A stretch of DNA of 64,000 nucleotides from Glycine soja (Eukaryota; Streptophyta; Magnoliopsida; Fabales; Fabaceae). Under the pieces are notes generated by a model, which had not been told where the DNA came from, did not search any database, and saw nothing but the letters and a program-made list of their open reading frames with translations. This document shows, one piece after another, positions 12,767 to 23,341 of this stretch. Within the stretch, counting starts at the first letter, position 1. Each line of letters opens with the position of its first letter. The translations under genes and the position numbers were made by a program. Location: the NCBI RefSeq assembly GCF_004193775.1, contig NC_041019.1, forward strand, positions 52,117,928 through 52,181,927, given 5' to 3'.

Positions 12767-14098
12767 AAAACATTTTCTGCATGTCCAAATTCTTCACCTA
12801 TGACTTCTTCCAATGAGGGACAATTATATTCTAAGGAGCTGAAGGCTTGGAGCATGCGTTAGCCAATTCAAGTTGAGCATGCCTTGGCAATTCAATTTAG
12901 TAGCAGGCACCTCAACTTTTTCAAGTTCTGGAGCTCCCTTGGCAATTCTTGTATACCAGTACCTGATAGATCCAAATGCTGCAAGCTAACTAACTCCCCA
13001 ATAATCGCATGTAATTCTTTTACTCTTTTATTCCCTGACAAGTCTAACACTCCAAGAGTGTTTGCAGTCAGAAAGATCTCATCAGAAAGGTCTGTTAGCT
13101 CAGAATTTCTGACAATCATAGTCGAGAGATTTGAGCAATCTGATTTTCCTGAGAGGATTTGAATGCTAGGTCCCCAGAGTGATACTATCTATACTTCTTT
13201 CCACTATGCAGGATTATATGCTTCAACTGAACTGCTGCATGCATCATCTTTCACCAAAAACCTGGTGTTGGATCCATGATCACATGCTAGCCACAAAGCC
13301 ATGTCTCTGATCATATCATGCATCTTAATCCTGTTTTCTCTCTCTCTGTCCTCCAACAAACAAGTAAGCTTCAAGCTTGCTATGATTTCTTCTCCTTGAT
13401 TACGTGCTTCGTAGACATCATCACCAAATTCAGCTAAAAGACCTTCGTAGACATCCTTGATTACGTGCTTTTCTAGACACCACAGCCCAAATGCTAACAT
13501 CATAGAATTTTGTGGGAAGGAACTCATTATTGAACTTTTTGAGCTGGGTTGTCTTTCCTACACCCCCTATCCCATACAAGCCAATAACTCCAACATGATT
13601 GTCATCAAAACATCCACTAAGTTCATCAAAGGTTGATTCTAGACCTACTGTGGCCTCTAGAGGTATTTCATCTACCAAAGCATGTGGCACTTCCTGAGCC
13701 ACTACATCAAAATGCCCTTTATCAATTAGTTCATGAATCTCACCAATTTTTTATAGCTATAACCCTTCCCATCCAGCAGCTAGTTGGAAAATTCCCGGGA
13801 CAGAAACTTCCCAAACATCTATGTGTTTCTTGAACTTGAGAAACTTTTTGCTGAATAGCTTGGACTTCCCTTTGCAGTTTGCATGGCTTCAACTTTATCC
13901 AACCAATCATTCACTTCATTCAGACGCCCAGGGTGATGTGCCTCAGCCACTTCAACCCCACACTCACATCAACCCAAACGCCTTGCAGGTCAGATGTTAT
14001 GTCTCTCAAACAAGAAAGGTTCTCTTCAAACTCGAGGATGCAGGCAAAGAGTCCCACATGCGAATTATGAGGTCCAACACTGGACCTATGAAATCCAT
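12767..14098 (-). pseudogene. CC-NBS-LRR (RPS2/RPS5-like) resistance gene, pseudogene
   Basis: Collapsed remnant of an intracellular immune receptor. It begins with ATG at 14098 (MDFIGPVLDLI), the typical start of the soybean CNL group. The coiled-coil part is broken by frameshifts and stops but still shows AEAHHPGRLNEVNDWLDKVEAM. The NB-ARC start is clear at about 13700-13520: VGLEST and an intact P-loop GLYGIGGVGKTT. Soon after SIWAVVS the sequence jumps to GLLAEFGDDVYEARNQGEE and MHDMIRDMALWLACDHGSNT, so most of NB-ARC (kinase-2, RNBS, GLPLA) is deleted. Two or three LRRs follow (LGVLDLSGNK, LQHLDLSGTGIQELP). A second deletion then joins to the last LRR (NCPSLEEVIGEEFGHAENVF). It fuses to GUF1 at about 12766. 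It cannot encode a receptor. Confidence 0.88.
13393..13470. repeat. templated filler at the NB-ARC deletion junction
   Basis: TCCTTGATTACGTGCTT occurs at 13393-13409 and again at 13454-13470. TTCGTAGACATC occurs at 13408-13419 and 13444-13455. The second set sits exactly at the deletion breakpoint after WAVVS and copies neighbouring sequence in a different order. This looks like template-switch filler DNA from end-joining repair. Confidence 0.75.
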
Positions 14099-14339
14099 CA
14101 AGGCTAGATTGAACTTAGGAAAAGAAAAGTGACAAAGAACACAAGAGGTTTGTTTGCTATAATGTTGAAAGACAAGCAGAACTATGAAAACAAAACAAGT
14201 TGAGCATGGGATTCAGGTTGCTACTGTTTGTTCTTTATACTATACTATTCAATCTTAAAACAAAAATATGCTGCCAACAACAATGGCTCTAAGAGACTGA
14301 ATCAATGTTAGGAAAAGAGGAAAGAATAACACTATGTCA
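14099..14339. other. upstream flank of the CNL remnant
   Basis: Non-coding DNA between the CNL start and repeat copy C. No promoter element was recognised. Confidence 0.4.
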
Positions 14340-14700
14340 TTGTAGTGTGCTCCCTCGTTGTAGTCTAGGATTCTAGGAAACTTGGACATGTCTTTTATAG
14401 GTTTAAAAACGTAGTCAGAGTCTAACTTGACGGTGTCTTCTATGAGCCTATGTTGTACCTTGATACTTGAATTTTGTTACGCTTGGTGTGGTCCAACAGT
14501 ACGTGAAGTTGAGCACGAGGTCTTTGAATTCTAGTCACTTAAGCCAAATTCCAATGCTTGTTATTATCAATGAGTAAACCATAAAAAGTAAAAACTCTTC
14601 ATAAGGCCATCTCTGTCTCATCGTTTGCCCCACCTATAATGTCGTAATGTTACTTGAAGGGATTCATACCTTGGATTTCAATCTAGTTTAAAAAGTGTGA
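14340..14700 (-). repeat. repeat copy C: distal GUF1 3' flank
   Basis: This matches 8130-8470, for example at the GTCTAGGATTCT and TGTCTTCTATGAGCCT blocks, in the same orientation. It contains only the distal flank, with no GUF1 exon. Its place upstream of the CNL remnant shows that the cluster once had a further copy or was shaped by unequal exchange. Confidence 0.75.
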
Positions 14701-15426
14701 GGAGTGAGAAATACACCATTGATTTGAATTAAAATATTGGTAAACTTAACCTATTTTAGATCAAGGATAAGGCACTTCCATGGACAACTTAAGCTGAATT
14801 TATCATTAATTTAAAATTAATTAAATTTATAAAATATTTTAATTTGAATAAAAGGGGTTTAATTTTCACTAAATCCGAATTTATACTGGTTCAAGATAAT
14901 TACAATGACAGCTTAAGATACAATCAAAATGCTAAGAACATGGATTGTTAATTCGCTACAAAAACGAGATATCTCTATTAAACTTAATTACTGCAAAAAG
15001 TATACAGTGACTGATTTGTTTGACACAAAAGGCTAAAGGGGTAAAACCCTTGATTTGAGCTCACCAAATTACGTAGGAAACATGTCTTCTATGTTACTAT
15101 GGTACTATTGTTAATAAGGTATAATCACCATTGGTCTTTATGCTATCTGCTTCTTGGTGCAATGAATGAGCAAGAGCATGCTAAAATTCAAATTCCAGTC
15201 ATAGCTTAATAATAATTTTGGACAATAAGGTATAATGTGAGTTTGTTTAAACATAAAAAAAGTAACTTTAAAATAGATATTTTTTATATAAATGTCTTTT
15301 TTAAGAAACAGATAAAATTTGTTTATTTGTTTCTTATAATAAGCAGAAAACTATTTTTTTTAAGAGAAACAATTTAGACAAAAAAAAAACAAAAAATTAC
15401 TTATTTTATTAAAATAAACGGTTATT
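14701..15426. other. intergenic DNA
   Basis: AT-rich with no recognised gene. It separates the CNL/GUF1 cluster from the kinase remnant. Confidence 0.5.
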
Positions 15427-16850
15427 TCAACAAACTGACCCATAATCACCGTTGGTGTTAGATATATCTGCTTGTTCATGCAATGACAGAACATGCTCAA
15501 GTTCCACCTCTACTTCATCCATTGTCGGTGGCTCATCTGGTTCATACTCCAAGCATCTTACCATGATATCTATAAAGACTTGCCAACACTCTAGTGCAAT
15601 CTTTCCTTTGATATTCAGATCAATTTTGTCTTCAACAGGTTTCTCCAGAAATTCTGTTTCTCTAGGGTCTATTAAATACTTCCTTCCACACACAACTTTT
15701 ATTAGAATCATACCAAACAAGAAAAAGTCAGATTTATCTGTGATAGTACCTTTTAGTCAAGGATTTGATTAACAAGGAGGATCGAAGTTGGAACCTGAAC
15801 CTCATCAACACTCTACTGAACAGTGAGGATGCTAAAGCAGTGATTGGAAGCATCTATGGAAACTGAAGATCCATCCAAAAGTAAAGCATTTCCTTTGGAG
15901 GGCTTGTCGAGATTGCTTACCTACCCAGATCAGACTTCAGAATAAGGGTGTTGAGTGCCCAAGTTCGTGTTTGAGTTGTGAAGAATGGTTGGAAAATTGC
16001 TGGCACGTGATGGTAGGATGTTCAAAGGCTCAGCAATGTTGGTTAGAACTGGATATGAGGCATCTTATTGAACTGCTGTTCCATGAGGTGGAAGGCTTTG
16101 CTGAGTTGGTTTTCAGACTTTTCGAAACTCTAAGGGAGGATAAGCTAAAGGAGTGTTGCATGGTGTTCTGGAGTCTCTGGCATGCTAGGAATGAGAGGTT
16201 GTGGGAAGAACTTGATGTTCCTGCTACTCAGATTATTCTTCGAGCAAAAGAAACATTCACCCAGTAGTTTTGCATTGGATGGCTCCGTCTGAAGGTAAAG
16301 TGAAGTGTAATATTGGTGCAGCCTTCTTTAAAGAAAGTAACTCTATGGGTATTGGAGTTTGCTTGAGGGGTCACCATGGTAAGTTCTTACATGCAAAAAC
16401 TCATGACTTTGAACTTCTGTCCTTAGGTTCACGAAGGGGAGGCTTTAGATTTAATGGAAGCTATTAGGTGGCTGAGAAGTATGAATATGGATATTGTTAT
16501 ATTTGAAGTTGATAGCCAGAGAGTGTACAATGGTATGAAGCGTAGGTCTCTAGACCCTTCTGAATTTGGCATTATTATTATGCAGTGTAAGGAGTGTCTG
16601 TTTGGTTAGAAAGCAAGCTAATCTAATGGTCCATAACTTGACTAAGGCTTATAGAGATTACGCTAGCTCTCAACATTTTTATCATCCTCCAGATTGTATT
16701 GTGGCTCTAATTGCTAATGAAATAATATGAATCTATGCTTTAAAAAAAAAAATCTGTGCTAGTACCGTGCCACAAATTCTTGCAGCCATGTAGCCAAAAG
16801 TTTCTATAGGTGAAAGTATTAGCTCTTCATCACATTTGTTCCCTATAATT
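15427..16850 (-). pseudogene. receptor-like kinase fragment interrupted by a LINE
   Basis: Minus-strand remnant of the C-lobe of a plant receptor-like kinase. 16850-16753 gives a degraded activation-segment end (PIETFGYMA, where GYMAPE is expected). After a LINE insertion, 15750-15427 continues DKSDFFLFGMILIKVVCGRKYL, then ECWQVFIDIMVRCLEYEPDEPPTMDEVEVELEH and a short tail. These are subdomains IX-XI: the D of DKSD and the arginine-containing CL.YEP..PPTM region of subdomain XI (R of RPTM changed to P). APE is lost, the N-lobe and catalytic loop are absent, and the frame breaks at the insertion. The tail suggests a CrRLK1L/FERONIA-like or related legume RLK, which I cannot settle. Confidence 0.75.
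15751..16752 (+). mobile_element. 5'-truncated LINE (non-LTR retrotransposon) remnant
   Basis: The plus strand carries the 3' end of a LINE ORF2: a zinc-binding RT-linker region (KVKHFLWRACRDCLPTQ, then CPSSCLSCEEWLENCWHVMVGC), then an RNase H-like domain (HWMAPSEGKVKCNIGAAFF, VHEGEALDLMEAIRW, FEVDSQRVYNGM). It ends with an A tail at 16742-16752. Frameshifts and stops (e.g. after TFTQ at about 16265) show it is dead. Endonuclease and reverse transcriptase are missing. The element is bounded by TCTGTGATAGTACC (15737-15750) and TCTGTGCTAGTACC (16753-16766), a 14-bp target-site duplication with one mismatch. Confidence 0.85.
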
Positions 16851-17689
16851 GTAATTCTCTTAGTTCTTATAGTTTAATGTATCCCATTTTATTCATCACA
16901 GTTGCAATTTTTTTTACCCTTTAGCTCTTCTGAGTCTAAAATTGTCTAAATCTGTTTGAGATATATATGGATTAAATGAACAATGCACATTAGTTTCAAA
17001 CAACATTAATTAATACTTAATGACTATGACCAAAAAAATTTGCAGCGGTGGAAACCTAAATGGAATGTTAAACTATAAGGACAACAAAAAGAAAATTGTT
17101 GCAACTATACACAACAACAAAAGGTAATCAAACCAATAAAATAAGTTACTCATCATACACTCTACTTTAACTAACAATTAACATTTAATGTTAAATAAAT
17201 AAAAATATCTAATTTAACTGGTTTTGGTTTTGACATAAAATGTGGTCCTGTAAAAAATATTTCTTTTTGATCTCCACATTCTATCAAAACTATTTTATCT
17301 TCCAACTATTCTTAAAATTACCCACTAAAAAACATTTCCTAAATTAGTATATATAATCTCACCCGTCTTTTTCCTAAAAGGAATGCCAGTGACACTTTTT
17401 TAAACATTTTTCCTCAAAGATTTTTTCTATAATTTGTTAAAATTTACAAAAAATTATCATTTTTGGTAGATTTTATTTTTCATTTAATAATTATTTCTCT
17501 TAATTTATACTCATTTGTTTCTAATGATAAGAGAGACTAGCATTTCTAAATTATGATATGCCAGTCCAGTTAGCCCATGCAAAGAGGCAGCAACAAAATG
17601 ACCAACTCAAAGCCTAAAACACATTTCATTTCCAAAAAACTAACTCAACTCAGAAAGTGCATCATTCCTCCTTTGATCCTCTCTTCCCC
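16851..17689. other. intergenic DNA and upstream region of the MESD-like gene
   Basis: AT-rich, with no gene recognised. The last ~100 bases are the probable 5' UTR of the plus-strand gene starting at 17690. No convincing TATA box was picked out. Confidence 0.4.
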
Positions 17690-19766
17690 ATGACCTTCCA
17701 ACCCGTCCCCACTCTCCTTCTCTTCCTCCTCCTCGCGTCTGCAAATTCCCATTTTGCCCTCGCCGGAAAGCGCAAGGTCCACATCCCCGACGAGTTGGAC
17801 GACGTGTTCGACGACGAGGAGGACGACGCGTGGCGAGAATGGGGCAAGAAACCCGAACCCTCTTTCCCTCCCTCCGATATCTCCAAGCTCGATCCCTCGC
17901 AGATCCAGCAGGAGATGATGAAGCGCCACGCCGGACCCGTGATCGGATTCGTCAAGCTCCGGTCAGGGACTCGCCGGACTCCGGTGAGGACATTGTTGCC
18001 ATTTTCGTTGAGACAATTATCCCGTGCCCAACTCTCCATTTGTTGATTGTTTTTTTTTTTTTTAGTTAAATTTGTGATCTTTTGTGATCTTGTTGATACC
18101 CATTGTTATGGCATAATGGGGTTGAGTTGAAGTTGTGATTTTTGCTCATACCCAGTATTATGGGATAATGGGGCTGAGTTGAAGTTGTGATTTTTGCTCA
18201 AATCCAGTATTATGGAATAATGGGGCTGAGTTGAAGTTGTGATTTTGCTGATACCAGTTCTTTTTTTTTTTTAAGAACAAAAATAAAGAGAGAAAAATAA
18301 AAGAAGTTTACTAATGAAAGTTGAGCTCGAATTTGAAGTGATGTAGTGGTTTTTGGTTGTTATGAATGTGGTTAAAGGTTAATTGGTTTTGGTGGATTGT
18401 GGTGAGTAAATTCGCGCATACCCGTTTATTATTTTTAATTTGATCTCGAATTTAACTACGCATATGGTCTCATTTGCCAGTCTCAAGTCTGGGTAAAGGA
18501 GGAGGGATGATGTGTTAGAGGCTCAATAGTCAATCTAGAACTTGTTGAAATCCCAAATATCCGTGAGAATTTGGTCTTTAACCGAACCCAGTGGCATCTT
18601 GCAATTCATTTAGTTAGTTGAAAGTTTGGGATGAGGCTTTTGTAGTTGTGTTGTGTTTGAGCACAAATTTAAATTGAAATTGTGGTTTTTCTCCGTGCTC
18701 GTGCTCGTTGGATTTTGGATTGGTACCGTGGATTGGGTTTGCTTCCCTTGCTTTGTTTGAGCTTTGTGTGTTTCAGACAATCCAGAAACTATGTTCTGTG
18801 ATGTGAAGATCTTATAGTTGCATCATATTAATTAACTAATAGGATGACGTGGTAAAATAGCTCATCTAGTAATCTTATTGGGTATTTATGGAAAAATGTC
18901 TTACTTTGACAATGTATAATAACTAAACCTGTATGTTTTATGATATGTTGTTAAAATGTCAATTGGGCCCCTAACGTACTGCTCGATCAATATATTTAAA
19001 GATTAACAGAAGTTTGAGTGGATCTTGAGATTTTGATCTGTACTTGATGTCCAATAATTTGTTTTATGATGTAGAGAGGTTTCTACTTTGAACTTTTGGG
19101 TGAATATTGATTATTGAATAACGTGACCATTTTCCATGATTTATTTTAGGACATGGTAGCTGAATTTGCAATGAAATGGACACATGTTCTGAGAACTGGA
19201 GCTGTTGGAGTAAGGTTTATGGGTGTTGATCTGAATACAATCATGTTCAACTTGGAAAGCATCAAAGACTTGGAAGAGGTATGGCTGCCTTTACTTTTGT
19301 GTTTTAATTTCTTTTCAAATATAAAGAATGAAAAATAGAAGAATCAGCTTGATCCTTTTAATTTTGACTACCCACAATCTGCTGTTATATTCTTAACCTG
19401 CCTGTCCAGTTTAAAGTAAACTGTGTTGAATTTCAATCAATGAACCAACCTTACCTTTTGTTTCTCCCATGTTATATTGAAAGCATCTAGCTTTAGGCCT
19501 GTCCTAGAAGAAATAATGGATTGTGTATGCCTTTAGTTTATGATGCTTTCTGTTGATATGGTCTCATATTCATATCATGTCAACAGTTGAAGGAATTTGT
19601 CTTGGACCAATCAGAGGCTTATGAGATCAAAATGGGGGATCAATTTTTTCGAAGACCTGGAGATCCACCTCTTGATGAAGTTATTGAGAAGCACAATAGT
19701 GAGAAAGGCAAAGCAGATAATGCTGATTCAGAGGAAATTGATCCAAATGTTAAAACAGAGTTGTAA
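17690..19766 (+). CDS. MESD-like ER chaperone-family protein
   Basis: Three exons: 17690-17983, 19150-19278 and 19587-19766, together 200 residues with clean GT-AG junctions and frame. Residues 1-25 form a signal peptide (LLLFLLLASANSHFALA). An acidic stretch DELDDVFDDEEDDAW follows. Then DISKLDPSQIQQEMMKR, GFVKL, the segment W-THVLRTGAVGVRFMGVD, IMFNLE and KEFVLDQSEAYEIKMGDQFFRRPG match the order of the MESD fold (DFSKIDPS, W..L..A.., IFML, DFL..Q....). In animals MESD is the ER chaperone of LRP/LDL receptors; the plant client is unknown to me. The C-terminus is KTEL, a plausible K/HDEL-like retrieval signal. The open frame extends upstream to 17657 only through GTG, so ATG 17690 is chosen. 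Confidence 0.75.
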
Positions 19767-20390
19767 TTAAACGGTATAGACATAGACTATTTTTGGTTTT
19801 GCGTCAGTTTTAGGAAAATCATGTCACATTTCCATGTTAACAGCGAAGCAACTTCATATAATTTTTCAATTTTCCCCATTTTTCATGCACGTTATGTGTT
19901 TTCAAGGCAACCCCAAACATATTAATAATTCTCTAAAAGTTGACATAAAGCAATTATGCCCCTTCTTCCTTCTCTTTTAATTAAAGTTATGAATTGCTTC
20001 TAAATGCTATGGAAGTAGTAATCACTTTGCTGCATTTAGCAAGACCATACCACTTCTTGATGGGAGAAATTTTGGATAAAAGAAAGCCTTGGCACAATGG
20101 TTAGGTTGTTGCCTTGTGACATCAAAGTCACTGGTCCCAAGTCTTAAAAAGAGTCTATCCACTTGCAATAAAGGTCAGACATTACCAATAATTTCTATAA
20201 TCTTTACTTCCAACTCTCTTGTAGGACAGATGTAAATGCAGTTTAACAAGAAAGTAAACGACTAAAAAAAACCTTGTGATTGCTGCAAGTGTAATAATAG
20301 AAAGTCTTAAGAAATTTGCCGTTGTTCATAAATGAATGAGATAGAAGACAAGGTGTATTCACTGATTGACAATTTAATGAGGACATACTA
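19767..20390. other. convergent 3' regions
   Basis: 3' UTR of the MESD-like gene and 3' flank of the minus-strand HAD gene. No other feature seen. Confidence 0.5.
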
Positions 20391-23341
20391 CTACTTCAGC
20401 TTGCTACTGAAGTCAGAGAGCTCAATAACTTGAATCCTAGGGTTGGCTTGTGCTTCTTCTCTCTCTTTCTGAGTGTTGAACCCCCAATTCACTAATCCAA
20501 ACAATCAAGCTTAGCAAATAACTAAAAAAATACAAATGCAAAACATAGAGACTTAAAGAGATTACAATTCTACCTAGATATAAATTCCAGTTATCTAGCT
20601 CTGGCTCTTTGATGACATTCTTAAGGGTTGCAAGCCTGTCTTCCACAAAGCTGGTTGTAAACTAACTTCAGTTAATTTCTCATAAACCACCTTAACAAAG
20701 GATATATCAAATAAAATAACCTCTGAAAGCACAATATCTTAACTGTAGTGTCAGCCCCTGGTGTTCTGGCATTTTCTGAAGCTTCTTTAGCACTTCCACC
20801 TTGGGACTGTTGAGAAAATATTAGTTTGGTAAAAACAAATTTGTCAATGAAAAGAAAAGAAACACCTTTCAAAAAGAAAAAACATAATGAAGTATGAACA
20901 TAATGCACCACAGAATATCAATTGAACCAAATATATAGAGTAATACTAACCCTGTTCCTAGACCATATAATCTTTCTGGTGCTATAGTCACTCCAGCAAG
21001 CTCTCTTAGTAAAGCATCAGCAAAGCGGCTCTGAAACCAGAGGAGGGATAGGAAAAGTGAGTAGAGAATGCAAAGGGATAAAGGCATGGCGATATGAAAT
21101 GGTAAACTATGCCTTTAATGAATCAGGAGATTCAGAGCAATGGCTTAGGGTCTTTTTGGTTTGAGAAATGTTGTTTTCATTGTTTCCTGTACAATTTTTT
21201 GAAATTAGAAAACTAAGTGAAAATAAAGTGACATTTTTGTAATTCTCTATAAAAACAAGAAATGAAAACAGAAAACATTTCTCAAATCAAACAAGCCCTT
21301 ATTTTTCTTCCCTCCCATTCATTTTCCTTAGTAAAGGTCAGACCTGTTTTGTGGTGACAATGTACACTTTTGAGCTTGCAAATCTTAAAGCATCAGCAGT
21401 ACCAGGATAGAGTCTACAGGTAAAGCATTCACAAATTAGCGACCTTATTCAATCAGCAGGTGCTAAACAGCAGCAGGAACTCAAGTGTTTATATAGCAAC
21501 AATATCTACTTTTAATGTAAGCAAGAGCTCAGCATATCTTGCCCTTGCAGCAACATTTCTAATTTGGAAATCTATGCTCAATGCTATCACTAACTCAGTT
21601 ATTGCTTTAAGTTTTTCATAATTCATCTCATCAGGTATAAGTATTAAAAAGAAAAAGTGATCCTATTTCATGACATTTGAGTGGACTACCTGTTTGCTCC
21701 AATCCAACCTGTGAAATCCCTCTCCAACCAGTCATCTCTGACCTTCCCAAAAAGGTCTATTAGTTCTTCTCTATTCTCATTCCATTCTTCCATAATGATA
21801 GGCTTCAATTTGAACCAGTTCTCCAGTATATCCTCAACTTTGAGCCCCTCCGAAACCTTTCAGAAGAACTATGACATCAGTCAAATGGCATCATCATCGA
21901 TGATGAAAAAGTTCCTTAGAATCTGATGATATGACTTCCACTTGTTAATACATGATAAAAATCAATAGTTCTTTACAAAAACTTTTGAAAAGTCAGACTT
22001 ACCATGATTTTTTTATTCGATGACAATGTAAAAACTCTTGGTTTATAAAACTTAAACTAAGAAATCAAAGCCAAAGGGTTGCACCAAAATGAAATGATAA
22101 CATAAAAAGAAAACAATAGGCTTTTATACCCACCGAAGACTTCCTGATGGATGGAACTCTAGTCTCAAGCAACAACCTCACAAGTAAAAGAGTTTCATAT
22201 CCAGTTTCCACCACTGGCCGTACCTGACATGAAAAAAAATGAGTTCATTTCTAACCTCTCATGTGTAATCAAACTATAAACCTAATATTTAATTGTACAT
22301 TTTAACTATGTCTTCAGTATCCTAAAGACAAGTAATTGACACAAAACTAAAAATCATAAGATGGTAGTATAGTCACGCAAATGTTAATCAATGAAAATGA
22401 TTCACCGCCTACAGAAACTGAAAATGGATATAAGCCAGAATAATAGCAAAGAGGAACTGGTTGAAAATGCAACCACCAAGGAACGAAATACCCCGCAATC
22501 TTTTTCTTTATAATGAAAAGGAACGAAATCCCACATTCCCACTTCACATCTACAACCAGTCCATAAGTTATTTCCATTTATGGTCTCTTGGTTGGAATTT
22601 TCATTTTCACGTTTAGAATTAGCATCATTAGTCTTTTTTACAAGTAGGAGTTAACAAATGGTTAATACTTCATTGAACATCTATCTCAGCTAAATTCCTC
22701 ATAAGAGAAATTAAACCATAAATTAGCATGAATTTTAACAGTTTCCCACAAGTAAATTCAACTTTGTTTCTTGTTTCCTTTTTTATACTAGTCCTCCATA
22801 CCAAAAACCATATATAGTTAAAATGTTTGAACTTATAAAACTGGCTCGTGAACTTTTTACAAGTTCTTTTTAACCTACTTCAGTAAACTTTACAACCAAA
22901 CTTATGAAAAAACTATCATTTTATAAGAGATTACGATTAAGTACTTGATTACATTGTTTATCCAAACATTCTAAAAATTTAAAGAATAGAATAATTAATA
23001 ACAACACAATAAAACCAGCCATAAATTATTTACTGTAATCATCTGGTCAACAATCCAATCTTCTATGGTTGAATCCACACCATCAAACAAGGGAGGCCAT
23101 CTCAATTTGGCAGCCTACAAATTACCAAACAAAGTAATCGCGGCTTAGTTTCGAAACCAAAACCATGAGTAGAATGTAAGTGATCATAAAAAACATTCAA
23201 TTGTTTTCAGCTGTTTTTTTCCATGGTAACCAAATGAAGGAGAGAGAGGGAGAGAGCATAAACCTTAAGAGCAGAGATAGCTGTCTCACCACAGCTATCA
23301 CAGATAACTCCATCAAAGTCCAAAGCATAGAGATGACCCAT
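20391..23341 (-). CDS. HAD-superfamily hydrolase-like protein, tandem copy 1
   Basis: Nine exons: 23341-23264, 23114-23034, 22223-22134, 21856-21690, 21413-21344, 21030-20951, 20806-20744, 20650-20574 and 20491-20391. The sum is 807 bases, 268 residues, with an open frame across all junctions. HAD motifs are complete: motif I LDFDGVICD (D8, D10), motif II VYIVTTKQ (T159/T160), motif III lysine in PKVEVLKKL (K191) and motif IV FVEDR (E213, D214). A helical cap lies between motifs I and II (PIIMEEWNENREELIDLF). No leader is apparent, so it is probably cytosolic. It resembles the plant family of Arabidopsis At2g45990 (from memory), whose substrate I do not know. Upstream in-frame ATGs near 23398-23407 exist, but a TATATAAT lies there, so ATG 23341 is preferred, matching copy 2. 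The terminal exon begins V-NWG where copy 2 has G-NWG. Confidence 0.85.

Noticed and set aside
17645..18046. Open frames antisense to the first MESD-like exon
   Set aside because: Shadow frames of a GC-richer true exon; Arg/Glu-rich with no domain.
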